Assembly: GCA_943914745.1 (NCBI GenBank)
Contig: CALUDF010000171.1
Span: 1-6,853 of the forward strand
Direction: 5' to 3'
Source: an uncultured Bacteriovorax sp.
Lineage (GTDB): Bacteria; Bdellovibrionota; Bacteriovoracia; Bacteriovoracales; Bacteriovoracaceae
Length of the DNA stretch: 6,853 bases
Positions 1 through 6,819 of the stretch are shown one piece after another. Position 1 is the first letter of the stretch. Every line of letters starts with the position of its first letter. The notes under the pieces are model-generated. The model saw nothing but the letters and a program-made list of their open reading frames with translations. It did no database searches and had not been told where the DNA came from. Both the position numbers and the translations under genes were made by a program.

Positions 1-105
1 GAGCTACCAAGCCATAAAAAGTTTTCGGTCATACTAATTTTAAGGGAGTTATATGTCAAGAATCCTGTCAAAAAAAGATCAAAGGGTTTAGAATGATTTT
101 TAAGT
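1..105. other. Region upstream of tilS: end of an upstream gene or leader, unassigned
   Basis: No gene can be assigned with confidence. On the plus strand, frame 1 is open from the window edge to a TGA at 94-96, and frame 2 is open to a TAA at 35-37; either could be the tail of an upstream gene, and neither tail is recognisable. A good Shine-Dalgarno-like AAGGGAG (42-48) precedes an ATG at 53, but that frame closes after 12 codons at the TAG 89-91. A second AAAGGG (81-86) is well spaced for an ATG at 93, whose frame runs 20 codons to a TAA at 153-155 and overlaps the tilS start. Two 7-A runs lie in the area (70-76 and 123-129). The hexamer TGTCAA occurs twice, 12 bases apart (54-59 and 66-71). 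Confidence 0.3.
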
Positions 106-1386
106 ATGAGCGAATTACGCCTAAAAAAACACCACCTCTTCTGTCTGAATTTTAAAGAACACGTAAGGTCTTTTATACAGGCCAATGAGCTCATTGACCC
201 GGATAAAAAAATCGCCATTTCCGTCTCCGGTGGCGTGGACTCTGTCGCCCTTTTGGATGTGCTCTCAAGTTTTAATCAGCATTTTGAACTCATTCATTTC
301 AACCACGGCACACGCCCTTTAGAAAATAAGCAGGAAGAGGAGCTGATCATGAGGCTCGCAGATCAGCTAGATGTAAAGGTCAATATTTTTCATTTTAATC
401 TCTCCTTAGAAGAAAAAAACTTCGAAGAAAAAGCGAGGAGTGAAAGAAAGAAAATCTACTCTGAGTTTTTAAAAAAAGGTTACTGGGTTTATAGCGCTCA
501 TCACATTGATGACTCGTTTGAATGGACCCTTATGCAGTCTTTTAAGCAGTCACAAACAAAAAGCACACTGGGGATTCCACTTTTTAACAGAGGAATTGTC
601 CGCCCTTTCATGTGTGTGACTAAAAAGCAAATCCTGCGCTATGCCCGGGCCAAAAAACTCATCTGGCATGAAGACACGAGTAACCACAGTGAGAAATTTG
701 AGCGAAATGCCCTGCGCTTGTCTGTGATCAGTCAGATTTATAGAAAGTATCCTCAAGTGTTAAAACACTATGTCTCTCGCCATAATCAACTGGCCCTGAT
801 GCATAATCTTCAGCATAAAAAGAAAAAATATAATCTCTCTGTTATTGATGAGTCTTTAGGAGGGACACTTTTTGTCTCAGAAGATTTATCGCTCTATAAA
901 AATGAAATTAAGGATGCTATTCACCGCTTGTCGAAAAGTCTTCGCGGTGAAGTTGACCAGGAAATTAATAAACTTCTCAGTGCCCATTTAGAAATTATGA
1001 AAAACCCGGCGAGTTTTCCTCTTAAGGGGCCAGTCAATCTCTCCGGAGGAGTGAGCGCTTACCTGATGCGAACCCACTTACTTATTTTAGGAGAGGATCA
1101 GTGGAGTGCTTACCAGGATTTTGATTTAAAATTAAAAGATTACATCTCCAAGAGGTCGCAGATTCCTGGACTGGAAGTTTCCCTGACGTCACCCCTTTTG
1201 GCCATTGACCCGGACAATAAACTCAAAAAGAGCTCTAAGCTTATACATCCTTTGCTACCAGTCACCTGTGAGTGGCTAAAGAAGCACGGAATCTCCTACT
1301 CATTCACTCCGCTACTCGGCGCGCGCGATAGACAATTGTTAGCTAAAGCTGCTGTCATACTTGATTCTTCCGTCCTGGGTTTATAG
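106..1386 (+). CDS. tilS: tRNA(Ile)-lysidine synthase TilS
   Basis: Cytosolic ATP-dependent ligase that attaches lysine to C34 of the CAU-anticodon isoleucine tRNA, so that it reads AUA and is charged with isoleucine. The 426-residue protein has the N-type PP-loop SGGVDS at 41-46, the family motif HFNHGTR at 64-70 (usually HVNHGLR), AHHIDD at 131-136, the RPF...K...YA...L.W.ED.SN block at about 166-193, and RNALR at 200-204 (usually RNRIR). A C-terminal region ending near GARDRQ (405-410) fits the tRNA-binding tail. Oddities: the usual DDQ.ET reads DDSFEW (135-140), and the conserved RGSG that follows reads KQSQ (147-150). ATG 106 is the only ATG in this frame after the TGA at 94-96 and before the PP-loop, but it has no Shine-Dalgarno site. 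A TAGAAT at 89-94 could be a -10 box giving a nearly leaderless message; no good -35 goes with it. The family call is secure, the start less so. Confidence 0.9.
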   Translation: MSELRLKKHHLFCLNFKEHVRSFIQANELIDPDKKIAISVSGGVDSVALLDVLSSFNQHFELIHFNHGTRPLENKQEEELIMRLADQLDVKVNIFHFNLSLEEKNFEEKARSERKKIYSEFLKKGYWVYSAHHIDDSFEWTLMQSFKQSQTKSTLGIPLFNRGIVRPFMCVTKKQILRYARAKKLIWHEDTSNHSEKFERNALRLSVISQIYRKYPQVLKHYVSRHNQLALMHNLQHKKKKYNLSVIDESLGGTLFVSEDLSLYKNEIKDAIHRLSKSLRGEVDQEINKLLSAHLEIMKNPASFPLKGPVNLSGGVSAYLMRTHLLILGEDQWSAYQDFDLKLKDYISKRSQIPGLEVSLTSPLLAIDPDNKLKKSSKLIHPLLPVTCEWLKKHGISYSFTPLLGARDRQLLAKAAVILDSSVLGL

Positions 1387-1394
1387 AATAATAA

Positions 1395-1418
1395 GGCCTA
1401 TTCAATTTTGAATAGACC
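1395..1418 (+). other. Imperfect inverted repeat between tilS and ftsH
   Basis: CTATTCA (1398-1404) pairs with TGAATAG (1409-1415) around a 4-base ATTT loop. After a C-A mismatch, GG (1395-1396) can pair with CC (1417-1418). The stem is A+T-rich apart from its base, and no T run follows, so it is not a standard Rho-independent terminator. It starts nine bases after the tilS stop and lies just upstream of the ftsH ribosome binding site. It could be an RNA processing or stability element, a protein-binding palindrome or chance. Confidence 0.35.
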
Positions 1419-1430
1419 ACACGACTATAG

Positions 1431-1435
1431 AAGGA
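1431..1435 (+). promoter_or_regulatory. Ribosome binding site of ftsH
   Basis: AAGGA sits six bases before the ATG at 1442. It is the clearest Shine-Dalgarno site in front of any of the six genes, which suggests ftsH is the most strongly initiated cistron here, and it fixes the ftsH start. Confidence 0.75.
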
Positions 1436-1441
1436 ATTTAA

Positions 1442-3334
1442 ATGAAACCTCAGCAAAAAACTCTCACTCTTTGGATTGTCGTAATCCTGCTCATGGCCCT
1501 GGTTGCAAAACTGGCGACTGTGAATAAAAGCGACGTCAAAAACATTAAGTACCCGGCCTTCGTGACGGCGGTACAGGAAAAAAATGTTGAAGAAGTTATT
1601 TTCAAAGGCAAAGACACCATCATGGGTAAGTTCAAGCCTGGATATGAAAATGGAGCTCGCTTTACTCTGACTGGAAACACGGGAGATGCGACTTTTAACA
1701 TTCTTCGCGAAAACCAAATTATCCCTCAATACGAAGAAGAGGAAAAACAAACGTTTTTCACGTCTTTGCTTTTAAATTGGGGACCAATGATTCTCTTAAT
1801 TGTTATTTTCTATTTCTTCCTCCGCCAGATTCAGGCCGGTGGTGGAAAGGCGATGAGCTTTGGAAAGTCTCGCGCCCGCATGCTCAATCCGCATGAAAAG
1901 AAAATCACATTCAATGACGTCTCAGGTGTTCAGGAAGCAAAAGAAGAACTTGAAGAAGTTGTCGACTTCCTAAAAGACCCGAAAAAATATACGGCGCTTG
2001 GAGGAAAGATTCCTAAGGGAGTTATCCTTGTCGGTCCTCCGGGAACAGGTAAGACTTTACTTGCCAGAGCTGTTGCCGGTGAAGCAGACGTTCCTTTCTT
2101 TTCAATCTCTGGATCGGACTTCGTTGAGATGTTCGTAGGGGTTGGAGCAAGCCGCGTAAGAGATCTTTTTGAACAAGGTAAGAAACACGCTCCATGTATC
2201 ATCTTCATCGACGAGATCGATGCAGTTGGACGCCACAGAGGGCAAGGAATGGGCGGAGGTCACGATGAGCGTGAGCAAACCCTGAACCAGCTTCTTGTTG
2301 AGATGGATGGTTTTGAATCCAATGAAGGGGTTATCTTAATTGCAGCGACAAACAGAATTGACGTTCTAGACCCGGCCCTTTTAAGACCAGGTCGCTTTGA
2401 TAGACGAGTGATGGTTGGCGCTCCAGATGTGCGTGGACGTTTAGGAATCCTAAAAGTTCACACAAAGAAGACGCCACTTGAAGACGATATCGATTTAGAG
2501 ACAATCGCTAAGGGAACTCCAGGATTTACTGGGGCGGATCTAGCTAACCTTGTTAACGAGGCGGCACTAAACGCAGCCAGAAACAACAAGAAGAAACTTT
2601 CAAATCTTGATTTCGAGCAAGCAAAAGATAAAGTTCTAATGGGGCCAGAAAGAAAGTCCCTGGTGATTTCTGATAAAGAAAAACTGATGACGGCTTACCA
2701 TGAAGCAGGTCACACGCTGGTTGGTATGAACCTTCCGCACACTGACCCTATTCACAAGGTTTCGATCATGCCAAGAGGGGGAGCTTTAGGGGTCACTCAG
2801 ACTCTGCCAAATGAAGACATGCTCTCGCTGACGAACGTGCGCGCTGAGAACTTCATTGCCTTCTTAATGGGTGGGCGTTGTGCTGAAGAGATCGTGTATG
2901 GACAGATGACTTCGGGTGCTTCAAACGACATTGAAAGGGCCACTGGTCTTGCGCGCTCAATGGTTTGTAAATGGGGTATGTCTGAGAAGATGGGACCAAT
3001 TAACTACCACAAGTCGGGAGCTTCAGCTTTTACCGGCATGGGGGAGAACGTTGATTACAGTGAGAAGACTGCTCAGGAAATCGATGAGGAGATTAACCGC
3101 ATCGTGGAGAAGAACTACCGCCAGGCAATTAACATTCTTAAGTCTAACAGAGATGGACTTGACCGTTTAGCACACGCTTTGATGGCGTGGGAGACAATTG
3201 ATTTCCAACAAGTCAAAGACGTTGTCGCGGGAATTGATATCGGTGTTCCTCTAAAGACGGAAAAGAAGCCAGAGTCTTCGTCAAAGGATGAAGGCCCAAA
3301 GACGACTAAAGGATTAGACCCAGTATTAGCATAA
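1442..3334 (+). CDS. ftsH: ATP-dependent zinc metalloprotease FtsH
   Basis: Inner-membrane AAA+ protease, normally a hexamer, that pulls out and degrades misfolded membrane proteins and selected short-lived cytosolic proteins. In order along 630 residues: membrane segment at about 8-26; a periplasmic domain to about 104; second membrane segment at about 112-128; Walker A GPPGTGKT (198-205); the aromatic pore loop FVG (231-233); Walker B IIFIDEID (253-260); sensor AATN (301-304); arginine-finger region RPGRFDR (315-321); and the zinc site HEAGH (420-424). The third zinc ligand is the Asp of SGASND (D496). The tail after about 603 is lysine- and serine-rich and low in complexity, as is common in this family. 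Length and motifs are all normal, so the protein should be active. The start is supported by a strong ribosome binding site. The gene is flanked by tilS and folP, a neighbourhood known in many bacteria. Confidence 0.98.
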   Translation: MKPQQKTLTLWIVVILLMALVAKLATVNKSDVKNIKYPAFVTAVQEKNVEEVIFKGKDTIMGKFKPGYENGARFTLTGNTGDATFNILRENQIIPQYEEEEKQTFFTSLLLNWGPMILLIVIFYFFLRQIQAGGGKAMSFGKSRARMLNPHEKKITFNDVSGVQEAKEELEEVVDFLKDPKKYTALGGKIPKGVILVGPPGTGKTLLARAVAGEADVPFFSISGSDFVEMFVGVGASRVRDLFEQGKKHAPCIIFIDEIDAVGRHRGQGMGGGHDEREQTLNQLLVEMDGFESNEGVILIAATNRIDVLDPALLRPGRFDRRVMVGAPDVRGRLGILKVHTKKTPLEDDIDLETIAKGTPGFTGADLANLVNEAALNAARNNKKKLSNLDFEQAKDKVLMGPERKSLVISDKEKLMTAYHEAGHTLVGMNLPHTDPIHKVSIMPRGGALGVTQTLPNEDMLSLTNVRAENFIAFLMGGRCAEEIVYGQMTSGASNDIERATGLARSMVCKWGMSEKMGPINYHKSGASAFTGMGENVDYSEKTAQEIDEEINRIVEKNYRQAINILKSNRDGLDRLAHALMAWETIDFQQVKDVVAGIDIGVPLKTEKKPESSSKDEGPKTTKGLDPVLA

Positions 3335-4171
3335 ATGAACTTAGACCAATATAAGAGCTTGGGGGTCATTAACCGGACCCCTGACTCTTTTTCTGATAAA
3401 GGCCAATCTCTTAATCAAAAACATTTTGAAGACCAGCTCTCATCTTTTTTACAAGATAAGAGTGTCATTTGCGATTTTGGTTTTGAATCCACGGCCTCTA
3501 TGAATAGTGTTGTTCCCATGGATGAAGAAGTCGCGCGCTTTCGCGATTTTCTGGATGCTTCGAGGGATTTTGATTTTGAAGGACGACTTGTCTCTTTTGA
3601 TACGTATAGGCCCGAGAGTTTTCTGATGATGACGGAGATGTTTAGTGCCCTTCATTCAGAAGTGAGTTTTCTTTTTAATGATGTGAGTGGTGTTTTAGAT
3701 AACAAGCTAAAACAGGCCTTGCTTTCTTTTAAAGGAAAAAATTTTGCTTACATCTATACATTTACGCATATTCCTTCACGCTCCAATGTCCAAGACCACA
3801 TGAAGTTTTTAGATGAATCCAAAGACATCTTCGTAAGCGCCGTGGAAGCTTTCACTAAGGCCCATCAATTCTTTAGCGAAATAGGAATGCAGGAGCAGCT
3901 CTTCTTTGATGCTGGTTTTGGTTTTTCTAAAACCTACGAGCAAAACTGGGAACTCATTAACCGCTATGGCGAGCTTCAAAAAGAGCTGGTTTCTAAGGGT
4001 CTTAAAAACCCCCACGTCATAGGGCTTTCTAAAAAGTCTTTTCTTAAAAAGGCCTTGGGTTCTGATGATCTCTCCCTTTTAGAAGGACTTCATAAAAGTC
4101 TTATCCAAAAGATGCAGGGGGAGGCCATTGTTAAACTTTTGTTTAGGGTTCACGACCCAACGATCTTGTAA
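3335..4171 (+). CDS. folP: Divergent dihydropteroate synthase (FolP-like)
   Basis: Dihydropteroate synthase joins p-aminobenzoate to hydroxymethyl-dihydropterin pyrophosphate in folate synthesis, in the cytosol, on a TIM barrel. This 278-residue protein has normal length and shows the family signatures in order: VINRTPDSFSD (11-21), DFGFEST (47-53), SFDTYRPES (87-95), FNDVSG (114-119), FDAGFGFSKT (191-200), IGLSKKSF (229-236) and RVHD (271-274). By alignment in my head to E. coli FolP, the pterin, phosphate and catalytic residues N13, D89, N115, D192, K234, R271 and H273 are kept. Unusual points are GGESTRPG replaced by GFESTASM, DPG replaced by DAG, and MH.M replaced by a YTFTHIP stretch. 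The ATG follows the ftsH stop directly and has no Shine-Dalgarno site, so translation is probably coupled to ftsH. The DHPS fold is well supported; an altered substrate or a paralogue role is possible. Confidence 0.85.
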   Translation: MNLDQYKSLGVINRTPDSFSDKGQSLNQKHFEDQLSSFLQDKSVICDFGFESTASMNSVVPMDEEVARFRDFLDASRDFDFEGRLVSFDTYRPESFLMMTEMFSALHSEVSFLFNDVSGVLDNKLKQALLSFKGKNFAYIYTFTHIPSRSNVQDHMKFLDESKDIFVSAVEAFTKAHQFFSEIGMQEQLFFDAGFGFSKTYEQNWELINRYGELQKELVSKGLKNPHVIGLSKKSFLKKALGSDDLSLLEGLHKSLIQKMQGEAIVKLLFRVHDPTIL

Positions 4172-4208
4172 AAAATACCCTTGTCTCGTTTGCCTCTTAC
4201 CAAATTTA

Positions 4209-4228
4209 AGGCTTCCAAGTAAAAGCCT
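4209..4228 (+). other. Small inverted repeat just before the protease start
   Basis: AGGCTT (4209-4214) is complementary to AAGCCT (4223-4228) with an 8-base loop, ending four bases before the ATG at 4233. It takes up the place where a Shine-Dalgarno site would be expected and none is otherwise visible. A six-pair stem of this kind could tune translation but is short enough to be chance. Confidence 0.2.
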
Positions 4229-4232
4229 AGTC

Positions 4233-5141
4233 ATGAATTTACTATTATCATTGCCACTCATTTTAATGCTCGTAAAAACGGACATTGCCCACGCAGCTTT
4301 TTTTGATGCCTTTAACGATAAGGTCATCTACGGTGAAGATAATCGCAGCATGCTCAGCGACCTAGATAGCGAAAATGATGCTGAAGTCTTGGCCTTCTCG
4401 CGTGCGGTTTTGGCCCAAATTCCCAACTGGAGGATCACTTCCAATGAAGAGTCTACTATTGGAATTGAAACCCGCGACTTAAAAACAGGACTTAATTTTT
4501 GTGATGGTGAGCGCTTTTTAGATATGCCTTTAGTCGCTTCCTGCACGGCCTTTATGGTCTCTGCTGATCTCATCGTGACTGCAGGCCATTGTGTAAAAGA
4601 CAAATACGACTGCAAAAAGCAGACGTGGGTTCTGGATTACAACGACAAAATGGACTTTATCCCACCAAAAAGCACGGTGACTTTTCCAAAAGATAAAACC
4701 TATGCATGTAAAGAGCTCGTGAGCTGGTCGCTTAATTCCAAGCTCGACTATGCCCTGGTGAGACTCGATAGGGCGATTACTGACCGCGCTCCTTTAAAGA
4801 TCCGCAGGGAAGGAAAGACTTCATCTAATGAGCTTCTGATGGCCCTGGGGCATCCGCTGGGAATGCCAAAAATGCTTGCGTCCAATATCATGATCAGAGA
4901 CAACACTCTGGATTTTGTCTTCAAGACCAACGCCGATACTTTCTCCGGCAACTCTGGCTCACCTGTTTTGGGAATCAAATCAAAACTGGTTGAGGGCATC
5001 CTGGTTCGTGGTGATGATGACTTTAGAACCGACTTTGACTTGGGCTGTGACCGCCCGGCCAAGTGCGGGGATAAGGAGTGCCGAGGTGAGAGTGTCCAGC
5101 GCTCAACTTATTTGCCATTTAAATATATTCCCAAACTCTAG
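4233..5141 (+). CDS. Exported trypsin-like (S1 family) serine protease
   Basis: Predicted secreted endopeptidase of the chymotrypsin/V8 fold, 302 residues from the chosen start. A hydrophobic signal peptide (about 2-14) leads to a likely signal peptidase I site AHA|A after residue 21. The catalytic triad is visible: His119 in TAGHC (116-120), Asp172 in LDYALVRL (171-178), and Ser241 in GNSGSP (239-244, usually GDSGGP). The GHPLGMPK motif (206-213) resembles trypsin-like peptidases of the Trypsin_2 type. Eight cysteines lie in the mature part, consistent with disulfides outside the cytoplasm. The frame is open further upstream to an ATG at 4128, which overlaps folP by 44 bases and would add 35 residues in front of the signal peptide; ATG 4233 is preferred for that reason. 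Its n-region lacks a lysine or arginine, and there is no ribosome binding site, so the start is not certain. No propeptide or specificity is assigned. A role in digesting external protein, including prey if this is a predator, is inference only. Confidence 0.85.
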   Translation: MNLLLSLPLILMLVKTDIAHAAFFDAFNDKVIYGEDNRSMLSDLDSENDAEVLAFSRAVLAQIPNWRITSNEESTIGIETRDLKTGLNFCDGERFLDMPLVASCTAFMVSADLIVTAGHCVKDKYDCKKQTWVLDYNDKMDFIPPKSTVTFPKDKTYACKELVSWSLNSKLDYALVRLDRAITDRAPLKIRREGKTSSNELLMALGHPLGMPKMLASNIMIRDNTLDFVFKTNADTFSGNSGSPVLGIKSKLVEGILVRGDDDFRTDFDLGCDRPAKCGDKECRGESVQRSTYLPFKYIPKL

Positions 5142-5164
5142 AAACTTTCTTACCATAAACATAT

Positions 5165-5542
5165 ATGGAATATGTTTGTGGGCCGGTTATTCTCTACAGT
5201 CAGGATAAGATCCGCATGATGGATTTTCTCTCCGACGTCTTTGAATTTGAAGTCGACCCCGAAGAAGACCTGGTGATCAATGATGGCCTTAACCTGAAAC
5301 TCATCGAGCTTCCCGAAAATGAGAAGGAAAACTTTAAGTCTTTGGGAATCAAGTTTGCCTTTAAGTTAAAGGAAAAAAAGCAGATCAAAGAAATCATCAG
5401 CAAATACAATTTCTTTCTTTATCGAAAATCTGATCAAAAAATAACAGAAGAGATCACTTCTCTCACTGAAGATGAAAAAAGCCTGACCATCAAGGATATT
5501 GACGGGCGCATCTGGCAGTTTGACGTCGAGACCATCCAATGA
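5165..5542 (+). CDS. Small VOC-fold (glyoxalase/bleomycin-resistance-like) protein
   Basis: A 125-residue cytosolic protein, about the size of a single-domain member of the vicinal oxygen chelate superfamily. The pattern fits two beta-alpha-beta-beta-beta modules: a first strand around GPVILYSQD (6-14), a helix with FLSDVFEFEV (21-30, like FY...LGFEV), a strand LNLKLIEL (42-49), a second module from about GIKFAFKL (61-68), and the ending DIDGRIWQF (111-119), equal to the family's DPDGN.WEF. The usual metal-binding histidine of the first strand is missing, and there is no histidine anywhere in the protein, so classical glyoxalase metal chemistry is unlikely. The gene begins 23 bases after the protease stop without a visible ribosome binding site. 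Its stop overlaps the pyrC start in ATGA, so it is cotranscribed with pyrC. Substrate unknown. The fold call rests on pattern only. Confidence 0.7.
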   Translation: MEYVCGPVILYSQDKIRMMDFLSDVFEFEVDPEEDLVINDGLNLKLIELPENEKENFKSLGIKFAFKLKEKKQIKEIISKYNFFLYRKSDQKITEEITSLTEDEKSLTIKDIDGRIWQFDVETIQ

Positions 5543-6819
5543 AAACCCTCCAGGCCAAGTGTGCGACCTCACTAAAAATCGCCAGACTCGACATCACTTT
5601 TGACGAGGTGACAGGCCTTATTGTGAGTGTCGAAGAGGCAAAAAAGACAAAATCCGAAGTGGATATTTATTACGGTGATGAGTGCCTGCTTTTTTCAGGC
5701 ATGGGCGACATTCACATTCATGCGCGAGAAGACGTCTCTGGGAAAAACACTTATAAAGAAGATTTCCACTCCACGTGTTGTGCGGCCTTAAATGGTGGAG
5801 TCGTGCATGTGGCCGATATGCCCAATAACCCCATCCCTCCCATTGATGATGAGTCTTATTTAAGTAAATTTAAGCTCACAGAAAAGGTGGATATTCCCAT
5901 TTTGCTTTATGCGGGAATTGGACCACAAACGAGGCCTTTGTCTTTTTCAGTGCCGTATAAGGCCTATATGGGGCCATCGATTGGCGAGCTTTTTTTCAAA
6001 GACAATAAGAGTTTGGACGATGTGCTTTCTCACTATAAAAATCAGCACGTGAGTTTTCATTGTGAGGACCCGGAAATTCTTTTGGCCCATAAAGATGAGG
6101 CGACCCATGGGGCGAGAAGACCGCTCAGCGCGGAGCTTATGGCAACCGATATTGCCCTGGCCCTTATTGAAAAATATGGCCTCAAAGGAAAGCTCTGTCA
6201 CTACAGTGCTGGTGAGGGGCTAAAGGCGATCGTCGCCGCTAAAAAAAGAGGAGTGAATGTAACATGCGAAGTGACTCCTCAGCATCTTTATTATTCAGAA
6301 GAATCTCTCGCAAAAAAATCTCCTATAGAGCAAACCTTTTTTCAGATGAATCCTCCTATCCGTGGAGAGTCCGATAGAGTGGCCTTAATCAATGCGGTTA
6401 AAGAAGGGTATATTGATTACCTTGCCACTGACCATGCCCCTCATAGCTCTGAAGAAAAAATGAAGGGAACCAGTGGTCTTCCAGGCCTTGATACATTTGG
6501 AGCGTTTGTGACTTGGCTTATTCTCGATCAAAACATTGACCCAAAAACGATTGCGAAAATTTGCAGTGAAGGGCCGGGACTCTTTTTTAACCAGTTTCTT
6601 TCTTCACTAAACAATTGTTCAACTCATTTTTTAAAATGGGGAAAGGGACTGGGATTTCTTCTTCCTGGATACAGCGCATCCTTTACGGTTTTGGATCTCA
6701 ATTCTCCAGTGAAAATAGAAAAAAAAGACCTCAAGACAAAGGCTGCGTGGTCACCTTTTTTAGGAGAGACTTTTCCTGGATCTGTGAAGTCAGTCTATCT
6801 TAGCGGTAAGAAAATGTAA
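5539..6819 (+). CDS. pyrC: Dihydroorotase
   Basis: Zinc amidohydrolase that closes N-carbamoyl-L-aspartate to dihydroorotate, the third step of de novo pyrimidine synthesis, in the cytosol. The 426-residue length is normal for the longer dihydroorotase type (COG0044-like). Visible motifs: DIHIHARE (57-64) with metal ligands H59 and H61 and substrate arginine R63; the DMPNN substrate loop (93-97); YKAYMG (140-145), where K141 is the likely carboxylated bridging lysine; HCED (174-177); H221 in LCHYSAGEG; NPPIR (271-275); and TDHAPH (297-302) with catalytic D298. The C-terminal part carries the composite-sheet pattern ending WSPFLGETFPG (404-414). All metal and catalytic positions are kept, so the enzyme should be active rather than a PyrC-like pseudo-enzyme. 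The ATG is fixed by the ATGA overlap with the VOC gene. Neither pyrB nor carA/B lies within this window. Confidence 0.93.
   Translation: MKTLQAKCATSLKIARLDITFDEVTGLIVSVEEAKKTKSEVDIYYGDECLLFSGMGDIHIHAREDVSGKNTYKEDFHSTCCAALNGGVVHVADMPNNPIPPIDDESYLSKFKLTEKVDIPILLYAGIGPQTRPLSFSVPYKAYMGPSIGELFFKDNKSLDDVLSHYKNQHVSFHCEDPEILLAHKDEATHGARRPLSAELMATDIALALIEKYGLKGKLCHYSAGEGLKAIVAAKKRGVNVTCEVTPQHLYYSEESLAKKSPIEQTFFQMNPPIRGESDRVALINAVKEGYIDYLATDHAPHSSEEKMKGTSGLPGLDTFGAFVTWLILDQNIDPKTIAKICSEGPGLFFNQFLSSLNNCSTHFLKWGKGLGFLLPGYSASFTVLDLNSPVKIEKKDLKTKAAWSPFLGETFPGSVKSVYLSGKKM

Noticed and set aside
1355..1750. Minus-strand open frame of 131 codons across the tilS end and ftsH start
   Set aside because: It lies mainly opposite the clearly coding ftsH N terminus, has no recognisable motif and no ribosome binding site; it is a shadow frame.
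4146..4158. GGGT/ACCC pairing near the folP end as a terminator
   Set aside because: Only four pairs, inside the coding region, and the following A run is not a T run on the plus strand.
4128..4232. N-terminal extension of the protease from ATG 4128
   Set aside because: It would overlap folP by 44 bases and bury the signal peptide after 35 extra residues, including several cysteines; ATG 4233 gives a normal signal peptide.
4748..5062. Minus-strand open frame of 104 codons inside the protease gene
   Set aside because: The plus strand carries the protease Asp and Ser motifs here; the reverse frame is a by-product of codon bias.
5112..5141. TTGCCA at the protease end as a -35 box for the VOC-pyrC pair
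   Set aside because: No acceptable -10 box is found 16-19 bases downstream.
4915..5208. Plus-strand 97-codon frame overlapping the protease end and VOC start
   Set aside because: Out of frame with both real genes and with no family pattern.
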